Below, piece after piece: positions 1-7,511 of a stretch of DNA of 64,000 bases. The DNA comes from Dehalobacterium formicoaceticum. Lineage in GTDB: Bacteria > Bacillota > Dehalobacteriia > Dehalobacteriales > Dehalobacteriaceae. Below the pieces are notes generated by a model. It made no database searches. It was not told where the DNA came from and saw only the letters and a program-made list of their open reading frames with translations. The stretch lies in assembly GCF_002224645.1 (NCBI RefSeq), contig NZ_CP022121.1:2424501-2488500 (forward strand), given 5' to 3'. The translations under genes and the position numbers were made by a program. Within the stretch, counting starts at the first letter, position 1, and each line of letters begins with the position of its first letter.

Positions 1-480
1 GGTGGTACCGGCCAAATAGCACAAAAAATCATCCGGTGCCACCGGAAGAAAAATCGCGATTGCAAACCATTTGGCAAATTGACTCGCGTTTCCCGTCCAC
101 GTTTCATACTTTGCAATTGTTTTCTCGTTAAAAATAGAGTATAAAATTGGCTTACCGCAGTTTCTGGCAATGCAGAATGCCGTAATGGAACCAATGCAAA
201 TGCCAATATAATTGTAGAGTAAGCCTGTCCATGGACCGAACAGCAATACGCCCCCCAAGCAGCCGAGACCCCCCGGAAGGATTGGAACGACCACCTGGAC
301 AGCTTGAAAAGCGATAAAAACCAGCGCTCCGATTGCACCAAACCCTGCGATATATGCCTGCAAAGCCTCCAGAGACGTGAAAAGATGCCGATTGTAGGCA
401 TAAACAAAAAACGCGATACAAACTGCCAGGCTGAGTACAGAGAATGCGTTGATGGTTCTTTTTGTTAAGTTCTTTGACAT
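1..480 (-). CDS. TVP38/TMEM64 family membrane protein (partial, runs off window)
   Basis: Read on the minus strand from the ATG at 480, about 160 codons stay open to the window edge, so the C-terminus is missing. An N-terminal membrane helix (SVLSLAVCIAFFVYAY) is followed by a second hydrophobic region with a Pro/Gly-rich turn (VVPILPGGLGCLGG), then LFGPWTGLLYNYIG and a re-entrant-like FLPVAPDDFLCYLAG. This is the VTT/DedA-superfamily pattern of proteins proposed to act in lipid or polyprenyl-phosphate flipping. A weak GAGGT site precedes the ATG. It lies 114 bp downstream of the response regulator on the same strand, so it may be its target or operon partner. Another open frame at 152-541 is a shadow of this one. 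Confidence 0.85.
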   Translation of the reverse strand, partial: MSKNLTKRTINAFSVLSLAVCIAFFVYAYNRHLFTSLEALQAYIAGFGAIGALVFIAFQAVQVVVPILPGGLGCLGGVLLFGPWTGLLYNYIGICIGSITAFCIARNCGKPILYSIFNEKTIAKYETWTGNASQFAKWFAIAIFLPVAPDDFLCYLAGTT

Positions 481-594
481 AACATCTAACCTCATAATTA
501 AAAAATTCATTTGTTGCCTGTATTGAAACCAGTATAAGCAAGTGGATTAAACTTTGTCTATAATAGAGTTAAACTGCAGATAAAATATTATCAA

Positions 595-1284
595 TTACGC
601 CTTAAACCGGTAGCCCGCACCCCGGACAGTCTGGATATAACGAGGATTGCTCGGGTCTGCTTCTATTTTGTCCCGCAGCCGGTTAATGTGGACGGCAACA
701 GTGGCATTATCGCCCATGGCGTCCATACCCCAGATGCGCTCATAGAGCGTTTCGCGGCTGAACACCACGTCCATGTTAAGCATCATAAACAGCAGCAGTT
801 CATATTCTTTATTTTTCAGATCAATTTCTGTTTCGTTCATATAGACCCGGTGGGTATTGGTGTTGATGCGGATATTGCCCATGCTGATCTGCGTTGGTAC
901 GGTCTTGCCCGTCTGCTTCAATCGGGCGTACCGTGCCAGATGCGCCTTGACCCGCGCCACCAGCACGCTTGGCGAAAAGGGTTTTTCGATATAATCGTCC
1001 GCGCCGAGTCCAAGTCCGCGTATCTTGTCGATATCCTCCCGCCTAGCTGTGACCATCAGAATCGGAATATCCAGTGTCTCCCGCAGCTCACGGCAGACGG
1101 TAAAGCCATCCATACCGGGAAGCATAAGATCAAGCAGGATCAAATCAAAACCGCCCTTTAAAGCTTTTTCCATACCGCTCTTGCCGTCCGGCGCGATCTC
1201 TACCTCAAAATGGTCAATCACAAGGTAATCCCGCTCAATGGCGGCGATGGCGTTATCATCTTCTATTATCAATATTTTTTCCAT
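595..1284 (-). CDS. OmpR/PhoB-family DNA-binding response regulator
   Basis: 229 residues. The receiver domain (about 1-120) has the acidic pair E8-D9-D10, phospho-acceptor D52 in LILLDLMLPG, the switch Thr in MVTAR and the conserved Lys in EKPFSP. The C-terminal winged-helix domain (about 130-229) ends with NATVAVHINRLRDKIE and the typical IQTVRGAGYRF. The start ATG lies one base after the kinase stop codon, and its GGAGG ribosome-binding site sits inside the kinase 3-prime end, so the two are translationally coupled. The kinase gene is upstream of the regulator here, whereas regulator-first is the more common order. The signal and regulon cannot be told from sequence; the downstream TVP38-like gene is a candidate target. 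Confidence 0.96.
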   Translation of the reverse strand: MEKILIIEDDNAIAAIERDYLVIDHFEVEIAPDGKSGMEKALKGGFDLILLDLMLPGMDGFTVCRELRETLDIPILMVTARREDIDKIRGLGLGADDYIEKPFSPSVLVARVKAHLARYARLKQTGKTVPTQISMGNIRINTNTHRVYMNETEIDLKNKEYELLLFMMLNMDVVFSRETLYERIWGMDAMGDNATVAVHINRLRDKIEADPSNPRYIQTVRGAGYRFKA

Positions 1285-1285
1285 G

Positions 1286-2743
1286 TTATTCCTCCGCTTT
1301 TGGCAGCCAAATTAAGATTTCCAGACCGCAGTTTTCTTGGGACTTTGCCTTAATGGTTCCCTTCATGCGGTGTACCGCATTGGCTGCGATGGCAAGGCCA
1401 AGACCACTGCCGCGATGGGGGTTCTGCCGTGACTGATCACTGCGGTAAAACACCTCGAACAGATGGGGCAATGCATCCTCAGAAACACCTGGGCCATCAT
1501 CACAAAGAGACAGACAATATCCGTCGTTTTCCTCCTCCAAAGAAATGTCCAGATTTCCCGTCGCCTTAGTTTTATACTTTAAGCTGTTCTCGATAATGTT
1601 TGTGAGCACACGTCGAAGATGATCCGGGTCAGCCGCTATTGTCGCCGGCACAAGTACATTTATAGAGATGATAAGCCCCTTTTCCTCGTACTCTGCGCCC
1701 AGTGCTCGTACAAGCTGCCGCACCTCATCGTCAAGCCGCAGAAGTTCCGGATTGTCCGGGTACTCGCCCAGCTCCATTTTGGAGAACAAAAAGATCTTTG
1801 CCAGCATACGGTCGATGTCCTCGGCCTTGCTCTTTATGATTTCCAGATATCCTTTTTGGGCCTGGGGCGTTTTGGCAACACCGTCCAAAAGTCCCTCCAC
1901 ATAAGCGCGGATCGAGGTCAGCGGACTGCGCAGGTCATGTGAGATGCCGACAAGCAATTCCTTACGACTGTGCTCATGCTGCTGTAACAGCTCAACCGTT
2001 GTTTTCAGTCGGGTAGCCATTTCATTGAAGTCCGCACATATGGGAGTAAACTCGTCTTGCAAGTCATATTCGATGCGGTACTCTAAATTTCCTTCACTGA
2101 TCTGTCTTACTCCTTCGGAAAGAATATCCAGCGGGTGTTCGATCTTCTGAAACACAAATTTGGTAAGAAAGCGGTTCGTGAGCAGAATGGAGAAGAAGAT
2201 GGCAAATATCAGAATAATCGCCGACAGCGCAAGGGCAACCTTAAGAGTGCCATAGGATAGTTCCGATGGGCTGGCAAAGATCGCAATGCGGTAAACGATG
2301 CCGTCAATCTCCGTCTGCCGGACATACAGCTCTCGGCTCCCGTTGGAAACAAAGCCCTCGCCGCCCAATATGTTCACGGCTGCCAGCAGGGTCTTGTCGG
2401 CATCGGTACCAATTCCATACTGATAAATATTCTCGCCGGAGGAATCTACAGACAGCGTCATGGAGCTTTGGTCAAGGGCCTGGCTAAGTCCTGACAGTTC
2501 GTCTGGTCGGCCCTCGTGAGATATATCCTTTAGAGACTTCTCGATAATCAAGGCGATGCTCTGGCTGGCCCTATAAAAGTCCTTGCTATCCCCGAAACCG
2601 ATTCCCGCGCTGTGCGTAACTGCAAACCAGATTATGCCCACGCACACAAGGGCAATGAGTGTGGTGATCACTACCGGCAAGAGAATCATCAGGATATTTG
2701 AAATGACAAGCCGTTTTTTTATCGTCATATTTTTTATTGTCAT
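1286..2743 (-). CDS. Membrane sensor histidine kinase (HAMP-HisKA-HATPase)
   Basis: 485 residues. Helix 1 covers about residues 15-42 and helix 2 about 167-190, with an extracytoplasmic sensor of about 120 residues between them. A HAMP linker follows (190-245), then HisKA with the phospho-accepting H269 in GISHDLRSPLTS, then HATPase_c with the N box (NIIENSLKYK), G1 (DDGPGVSEDALPHLFEVFYR) and G2 (GSGLGLAIA). It is the cognate partner of the response regulator that follows after one base. The ligand is unknown; the periplasmic-side sensor resembles no domain I can name. ATG at 2743 is chosen, and a second in-frame ATG is five codons downstream. Confidence 0.95.
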   Translation of the reverse strand: MTIKNMTIKKRLVISNILMILLPVVITTLIALVCVGIIWFAVTHSAGIGFGDSKDFYRASQSIALIIEKSLKDISHEGRPDELSGLSQALDQSSMTLSVDSSGENIYQYGIGTDADKTLLAAVNILGGEGFVSNGSRELYVRQTEIDGIVYRIAIFASPSELSYGTLKVALALSAIILIFAIFFSILLTNRFLTKFVFQKIEHPLDILSEGVRQISEGNLEYRIEYDLQDEFTPICADFNEMATRLKTTVELLQQHEHSRKELLVGISHDLRSPLTSIRAYVEGLLDGVAKTPQAQKGYLEIIKSKAEDIDRMLAKIFLFSKMELGEYPDNPELLRLDDEVRQLVRALGAEYEEKGLIISINVLVPATIAADPDHLRRVLTNIIENSLKYKTKATGNLDISLEEENDGYCLSLCDDGPGVSEDALPHLFEVFYRSDQSRQNPHRGSGLGLAIAANAVHRMKGTIKAKSQENCGLEILIWLPKAEE

Positions 2744-2938
2744 ATAAAGTACCGCCTTGCTGACTTATATTCTAAATTATAGCATAGACTTTTTATTCGG
2801 TTTTAAACCCAACATAAACAATGTCGAAAGGAAAGCTTGTTTTTCCCTTTAAAATAATCTATTATCCATAGTTTAAGAATAGTTTAACTTTGTTTTCGGT
2901 GGAGTTTAAGTCGGGGGATTATAATATTCAAGTAAGGC

Positions 2939-3050
2939 TAAAGTGAACTCGTCCAGCTAAGCTGGACATCGAGACTTCGGTGAGGGACTCTACCCCCACC
3001 GAAGCAAAAAGTGGAACTCCCACTTATAGAAGTAGGAGTCTTGAAATTGG
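2939..3050. repeat. Three consecutive hairpins; dispersed element also present at 44444-44486
   Basis: Three perfect or near-perfect hairpins stand in a row: GTCCAGC/GCTGGAC (2951-2967), CTTCGGTG/CACCGAAG (2975-3004) and ACTCCcACTT/AAGTaGGAGT (3016-3039). The flanks AAGTGAACTCG and AGTCTTGAAATT recur, inverted, around a single hairpin at 44444-44486, so this is a dispersed repeat. Subterminal hairpins of this kind are typical of IS200/IS605 ends, but no transposase is linked to either copy, so that identity is a guess. The rest of the gap 2744-3128 holds only AT-rich sequence, presumably the promoters of the kinase and dedA. Confidence 0.6.
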
Positions 3051-3128
3051 ATAAAAAGTGGTTAAAAGTGGTTATAGGTTGGGTTAGAGTTATTTCAATA
3101 ATCAATAATATGGGTTAGGAGAAGTGAA

Positions 3129-3239
3129 ATGGGCAGTGTAATGAGCTTTATAGATATTTTTTTACATCTGGATCAACATTTAAGTATTTATATAAATGAA
3201 TATAGCATATTTATCTATTTTATACTATTTGCCATGTAA
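3129..3239 (+). pseudogene. dedA 5-prime fragment, interrupted by IS66 element
   Basis: ATG at 3129 opens MGSVMSFIDIFLHLDQHLSI and continues through a hydrophobic stretch to residue 35 at the insertion point. There the first IS base completes an ATG codon that is followed by TAA. The same frame resumes after the IS at 5755. Joined across the insertion (one 46-bp copy removed), the product is about 215 residues, the usual DedA length. The gene is therefore inactivated by the insertion rather than decayed. Confidence 0.9.
3190..3235 (+). repeat. 46-bp direct repeat flanking the IS66 element (left copy)
   Basis: Identical to 5753-5798. The two copies abut the IS termini exactly. They lie within the dedA coding frame, so loss of one copy with the IS would restore the gene. 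IS66 elements normally leave 8-bp duplications; 46 bp is unusual. Confidence 0.95.
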
Positions 3240-3319
3240 GCGTCAAATACTACCCACATATTCTTTTGAATCTAGCTATGAGATAATGTCTCCATGATAA
3301 CTATAAGGAGGCCTGCTCA

Positions 3320-3637
3320 TTGACCAAAGTTGAAAAGTGCCAAATGTGGAAATCCAGGGTGAATGAATTTAAATCGAGTGGCCAAACGGCTACAGCATGG
3401 TGCACAGCACATGAATTGAAGATCAATCAGCTGCGCTACTGGATGCGTAAGTTTAAGTCAGAAAGCAAGTCAGCAGAGAAGAAAATGCAGTGGCTTTCCG
3501 TGGAGATCGGCGGGTTAGAAGTAAGCGAACCTCAAGAAGCTTTGCCCGTTCGTGTAGGCAAAGCAACTATTGAAGTGCGTCCGGGATTCAATCCCAAACT
3601 TCTCTCTGATGTCGTTAAGACGCTATCAGTTATTTGA
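3320..3637 (+). CDS. tnpA: IS66 accessory protein TnpA (HTH)
   Basis: 105 residues starting at a TTG eight bases after AAGGAGG. It has the IS66 Orf1 helix-turn-helix pattern: MWKSRVNEFKSSGQTATAWC, then INQLRYWMRKF. It is thought to assist transposition by binding the IS ends. It is convergent with tnpC and overlaps its last codons by 12 bp (3626-3637), an inverted arrangement relative to canonical IS66 elements. Confidence 0.88.
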   Translation: MTKVEKCQMWKSRVNEFKSSGQTATAWCTAHELKINQLRYWMRKFKSESKSAEKKMQWLSVEIGGLEVSEPQEALPVRVGKATIEVRPGFNPKLLSDVVKTLSVI

Positions 3638-5218
3638 AGAAACTTTGCAGGATTCCGGAAGCGTGTCCGACCATGGGAGCAAAGCATCCAGTTGAGCCAT
3701 ATTTCCCAAGTCAATGTTGGGCAACTTCTCAAATAGATACGTCAAATAATGAAAAGGGCTCAGATGGTTGGCCTTTGCCGTCTCAATCATGCTGTAGATG
3801 ATTGCACTGGCCGTAGCACCCTTCGGAGTGTTACTGAAGAGGAAGTTTTTTCTTCCGATTACGAAAGGCTTGATGGCTCGTTCTGCTCGGTTATTACTGA
3901 TTTCCAGCCGACCATCAAGCAAGAACGCGCACAGTTTATCCCACTGCTTCAGGCTGTAATCAATGGCTTTTCCTAAAGCACTTTTCGGAAGAACCTGTCT
4001 TTTCTTCGTTCTTAACCAGGCTTCGAAGACATCAAGAACCGGTTTGCTTTGTTCCAAACGCTTGTCGTATCGCTCGTCAGCATCCAGATCCTTGAACCCT
4101 TGCTCTAGGTGAAAAAGCTGGTTACAATAATCCAGCCCTTCTTTCGCAACAGAAGATGTCTGGTCGGAGCCTTTTGGCAAGGCTTTGAGTGCATCAGAAA
4201 AATACCTTCTGGCATGAGCGAAGCAACCGACCGGTTTGACACCTGGAATGCCGTTATACCCTATATAGCCATCAGTATGCAAATATCCATTAAAACCGTC
4301 AAGCATGTTTTGCGGATGCTTACTGGCTCTGGTCGTACGATAGTCATAAAGATAGATCGGCACATCCGTATGACCTGTAGCATACAGCCACATATATGAT
4401 TTGTTAGCGGCTGTTCTTCCTTCTTCACGCAGCACTTGCAATATCGTTTCATCCGCATGTAAAATCTCATGCTCAATTAGCTTGGTATGCATGCGGTTGT
4501 ACAGATGAACAAGCCAATCATTCGCACCGTGAATCATCCAGTTGGCCATTGTTTGGCGAGATAAATCAATACCAAAGTGTTTGAATTGCTGCTCCTGCCG
4601 GTAAAGCGGAACAGCTAAAGTATATTTTCGATCCATCACAAACGCCATTAAAGACGGTGAGACAAAGCTACCCGGAAGCACAGGGGCAGGCATTGGTGCA
4701 GTGATCACCGGCGTGGAGATGTCATTTTTCTCACAGTTACGGCATGTATATACGTGTCGCACGTGTTTGACTACCTTAACCTGAGCTGGAATAACCTTGA
4801 TCTCCTTTCGGATTTCTTTACTCATCTGATGTAAATGCTCACCACACTGTGGGCAAGTTTGTGCTTCATCCGATAAGGGGTATTCCACAGTCTCTACGGG
4901 AAGATCATCAAGCATTTTGTCGTTCTTGCCCTTGGTCTTGCGTCTTTTATATGTAATTTCCTCAACCGTTGGTTCAGATGCCTTAGGATCGGCTTCTTGT
5001 TCCGCTTCATCGAAGAAACTTAATTGATCTGGATTGGTTTTCTCGCTGGATGCACCGAATCGCCGCTTCTGGCTTAAAAGGAACTGTTCTTCGTACCATT
5101 TCAGCTTAGCGGACAACTCTTCGATTTGGTGCTCTTGAACAGAAATTTTGTCCTTAAGACTTTGTATATGTTCATCCGTTTGAGGATGGTTTGCGTCTGA
5201 TTCAGTTATGTTTTCCAT
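3626..5218 (-). CDS. tnpC: IS66 transposase TnpC
   Basis: 530 residues, full length. An N-terminal coiled coil (about 15-55) is followed by a zinc-finger-like CPQCG...CRNC pair, then the DDE catalytic core: HADETILQV (first Asp), HTDGYIGYN (second Asp) and the SNNRAERAIKPFVIGRKNFLF block carrying the Glu. No internal stops. Cotranscribed with tnpB, which lies 72 bp upstream on the same strand. Confidence 0.95.
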   Translation of the reverse strand: MENITESDANHPQTDEHIQSLKDKISVQEHQIEELSAKLKWYEEQFLLSQKRRFGASSEKTNPDQLSFFDEAEQEADPKASEPTVEEITYKRRKTKGKNDKMLDDLPVETVEYPLSDEAQTCPQCGEHLHQMSKEIRKEIKVIPAQVKVVKHVRHVYTCRNCEKNDISTPVITAPMPAPVLPGSFVSPSLMAFVMDRKYTLAVPLYRQEQQFKHFGIDLSRQTMANWMIHGANDWLVHLYNRMHTKLIEHEILHADETILQVLREEGRTAANKSYMWLYATGHTDVPIYLYDYRTTRASKHPQNMLDGFNGYLHTDGYIGYNGIPGVKPVGCFAHARRYFSDALKALPKGSDQTSSVAKEGLDYCNQLFHLEQGFKDLDADERYDKRLEQSKPVLDVFEAWLRTKKRQVLPKSALGKAIDYSLKQWDKLCAFLLDGRLEISNNRAERAIKPFVIGRKNFLFSNTPKGATASAIIYSMIETAKANHLSPFHYLTYLFEKLPNIDLGNMAQLDALLPWSDTLPESCKVSSNN

Positions 5219-5290
5219 GGCTTTATTATATCATTTTTCGCTAATGAAAGATAGCCAAAAACCGCATAGAATCAAGGTTTTTCGCAGTTT

Positions 5291-5653
5291 TTATATGATG
5301 ATTCTCTCGCTTATTTCCGGATTGGCACTTGCCTGATGAAGGGGTAAACCATCGAGCAGCCATCGAAATTCTCGCTGGCTGACAGCAAGTGACTGGCTAT
5401 TGCCATCTGGCCACTGAAAGTGTCCTTTCTCGAGGCGCTTGTAATGGAGCCAGAATCCATCGCCACCCCATTCTAGGACTTTGACTTTGTCCTTTTTGCG
5501 ATTACAAAAGACAAAAAGATGCCTAGAGAATGGATCCAAGCGGAAATGCTCTTGCACGATTACAGCCAAGCCATCGATAGACTTGCGAAGATCCGTTGCG
5601 CCGGCTGCAAGATAAACCGTGTCTACTCGGCCTAACATCATAGCCACACTCAC
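5291..5653 (-). CDS. tnpB: IS66 accessory protein TnpB
   Basis: 120 residues with the hallmark YLAAGATDLRKSIDGLAVIV at the N-terminus and LFVFCNRKKDKVKVLEWGGDGFWLHYKRLEKG in the middle (IS66 Orf2 family). This protein is needed for transposition but its biochemical role is not settled. The start is GTG at 5653; an ATG four codons downstream is the alternative. Its promoter must lie within the 100 bp up to the right IS end. Confidence 0.94.
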   Translation of the reverse strand: MSVAMMLGRVDTVYLAAGATDLRKSIDGLAVIVQEHFRLDPFSRHLFVFCNRKKDKVKVLEWGGDGFWLHYKRLEKGHFQWPDGNSQSLAVSQREFRWLLDGLPLHQASANPEISERIII

Positions 5654-5752
5654 TTCCTTGTGATTGTCATGGAGGAGGTTTTGTCCCTCTTTTCGAATTC
5701 ATTATCTCATAGTAAGAAAAGGACGAATATGTGGGTTTGATTTGACGCTTAC

Positions 5753-5798
5753 ATATAAATGAATATAGCATATTTATCTATTTTATACTATTTGCCAT
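5753..5798 (+). repeat. 46-bp direct repeat flanking the IS66 element (right copy)
   Basis: Identical to 3190-3235 and directly adjacent to the right terminal inverted repeat. Confidence 0.95.
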
Positions 5799-6339
5799 TA
5801 TATTTTGTGAAACAGGTCTTGTGTTGACACCATTCCTGCCGGGGGACTTGCTTGTATTTACTACAGGTGCGTTAGCAGCGGCCGGTTCAATAAAGGTCCT
5901 GCCGATTTATCTGATTTTTTGTGTTGCTGCTATCGCCGGAGATACCTTAAATTATGCAATAGGACATTTTTTTGGGTACAAGGTTTCTGCGCATGAAAAT
6001 ATGCGCTTTATAAAAAGAGAATACCTTGAGCGCACAAACAAATTCTTTAAAAAACACGGTGGTAAAACCATTATCATTGCCAGATTTGTCCCTATCATCC
6101 GAACATTTGCACCATTTGTGGCCGGAGTGGGTATCATGCCTTATGGTGAGTTTGCTCTATTTAATGTAGCAGGTGGAATTTCCTGGGTAACAATTGCATT
6201 ATTCAGCGGATATTTCTTTGGCAATTTGACCTTTGTTAAAGATAACTTAAGCCTGGTTATATTGGGAATCATTGCAGTTTCATTGATTCCTGTGGTCATT
6301 ACATTGATAAAAAACGAATTGGCGATAAATGAGAGATAA
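5753..6339 (+). pseudogene. dedA 3-prime fragment (DedA-family membrane protein)
   Basis: Open in the same frame as the fragment at 3129. It encodes the characteristic DedA sequence LTPFLPGDLLVFTTGALAA, then AAIAGDTLNYAIGHFFGYK, the GGKTIIIARFVPIIRTFAPFVAG motif with its conserved Arg and Pro residues, and two C-terminal membrane helices. DedA proteins support membrane homeostasis and polyprenyl-phosphate or lipid transport. A GTG at 5821 could in principle restart translation, but that product would lack the first helix. Downstream is a stem-loop at 6412-6451. Confidence 0.9.
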
Positions 6340-6411
6340 GTTTTTTATTCATTGCTATATGAATGGAAAGGTTAAACCTATTGACATGTTTATTAGTAAA
6401 GTTATTATGTA

Positions 6412-6451
6412 ATTAGGGGTCAAGTGCCTCGAAACGGCTCTTAACCCCTAA
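6412..6451 (+). terminator. Stem-loop downstream of dedA
   Basis: TTAGGGGTcAAG pairs with CTTaACCCCTAA around a 16-base loop. The following T-tract is weak (ACTCATTT), so this is a possible terminator or RNA 3-prime end. Confidence 0.5.
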
Positions 6452-6554
6452 CTCATTTAAGATATTCTACATCAAATTTTTAGGTTTACACAAATCCCGG
6501 GACACTACCTAAATTTATAGATCAGTCATCATCTTTTGTTTAAATTCCCCAGTC

Positions 6555-6698
6555 CTAGTCTTTCACACGCACCTTCACTTTAAAAGAGTTATTTTTAATT
6601 TCTAATTTTTTCTTACAACCATCATCCGATTGTCTTATTCTTACTTTTAATTTATCATCACATTTATCATCGCAACTTGAATTTCTATTCTTAGTCAT
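6555..6698 (-). CDS. Small hypothetical protein, 47 aa
   Basis: ATG at 6698 preceded by GGAGGGTGGCC, a strong ribosome-binding site. The product is highly charged: MTKNRNSSCDDKCDDKLKVR, then IRQSDDGCKKKLEIK, ending in VKVRVKD. It contains three Cys residues and Asp-Asp pairs but no membrane segment. I recognise no family. The good site and clean reading frame favour a real small gene; the short length and repeat-rich surroundings argue for caution. Confidence 0.5.
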   Translation of the reverse strand: MTKNRNSSCDDKCDDKLKVRIRQSDDGCKKKLEIKNNSFKVKVRVKD

Positions 6699-6821
6699 GG
6701 CCACCCTCCTAATATTTTTTTTACTCTCTGCCACAATCTTATTACGATATATTTTATGAAAAGGTGGACAAAAAGGTGCCGGATAATGAAAAGGCTTGGT
6801 ACGGGGATTGCGTGGCCGGGT

Positions 6822-7020
6822 AGAACAGGGGACGGTTCTTTGTTCTAGTATTGAAAAATCTTACTAACAATAAAACCGTTAAGTCTGGATATCTGTGCCA
6901 AACAAAGAACCGTCCCCTGTTTGTAAGTATCTGTGCCAAACAAAGAACCGTCCCCTGTTTGTAGACCCTGTTTGTAAGACCCTGTTTGTAAGACCCTGTT
7001 TGTTCCCCCTGTTTGTTCTA
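6822..7020. repeat. REP-like palindromic repeat, family 1, copy 1
   Basis: Opens with AGAACAGGGGACGGTTCTTT and closes at 6901-6922 with the inverted form AACAAAGAACCGTCCCCTGT. The spacer between them (ATTGAAAAATCTTACTAACA and following) is shared with the copy at 12236-12336. The right arm is repeated again at about 6937-6960, followed by degenerating CCCTGTTTGT units to about 7020. The open frame 6895-7101 in this stretch is made of these repeats and is not counted as a gene. Confidence 0.9.
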
Positions 7021-7206
7021 GAAAAGGGATCAAAAGCTGGGGATAACGATAATATTCAAAATGAAAACGACAATGAAGATCTTGCCGGATATGAAGACTA
7101 AGAACTGAACTAACCCAACTCCTCCTTAGAGTGGAGTGCTATAATTAAAGTGCAGTCCAAAATCGCAAGGAAATGATATACTAAAAATACAAAGGAGCGA
7201 TTTTGG

Positions 7207-7497
7207 ATGGCAAAAAGTTACACAAAAGAGGAACGCATTGAAGCTCTAAAACTAGCTAATGAAATAGGGGCAGCGGCAGCAGCCCAACGATTGGGAATTA
7301 AAGAAGGTACAATTTACGGTTGGAAAGCCCGAGCCAAGAAACAAAAAATGGTATTTGATAGTAACGGCCGGCAAATGAGCGAAGAAGAAATCAAAGCAGA
7401 AAATGACAGACTTCGCAAGGAATTAAAACAAGCCCGGGAAGACATAGAAATACTTCAGGATGCTTTAGGTTTTTTCGCAAAAAGCCGGAGGAAGTAA
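7207..7497 (+). CDS. IS3-family OrfA (HTH protein)
   Basis: 96 residues. A helix-turn-helix occupies about residues 8-40 (ERIEALKLANEIGAAAAAQR, GIKEGTIYGWKARAK), followed by a leucine-zipper-like coiled coil (IKAENDRLRKELKQAREDIE ILQDALGFF). This is the DNA-binding half of an IS3-type transposase. AAAGGAG lies upstream. OrfB is in the -1 frame; A-runs at 7477-7481 and 7496-7501, the latter overlapping the OrfA stop, are candidate slippage sites for an OrfAB fusion. Confidence 0.92.
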   Translation: MAKSYTKEERIEALKLANEIGAAAAAQRLGIKEGTIYGWKARAKKQKMVFDSNGRQMSEEEIKAENDRLRKELKQAREDIEILQDALGFFAKSRRK

Positions 7498-7511
7498 AAA
7501 AGGATCAGCGG

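Larger units (their letters stand above)
3236..5752. mobile_element. IS66-family insertion sequence, complete
   Basis: A 2517-bp element bounded by inverted ends starting GTAAGCGTCAAAT at the left and, on the reverse strand, GTAAGCGTCAAAT at the right. The matching CCCACATATTC blocks and an internal CTATGAGATAATG block lie near both ends. It carries all three IS66 genes, but tnpA is on the plus strand at the left end while tnpB and tnpC are on the minus strand. Usually all three are co-oriented (tnpA-tnpB-tnpC). All frames are intact, so it may be active. It sits inside dedA. Confidence 0.93.

Noticed and set aside
152-541. 129-codon minus-strand frame at the window start
   Set aside because: Cys/Arg-rich nonsense in another frame of the TVP38-like gene, which explains the DNA fully.
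688-1161. 157-codon plus-strand frame across the response regulator
   Set aside because: Antisense shadow; the minus-strand product is a complete OmpR-type regulator.
6895-7101. 68-codon frame rich in KEPSPV / RPLF repeats
   Set aside because: Built from the palindromic repeat units; composition and context are not those of a gene.
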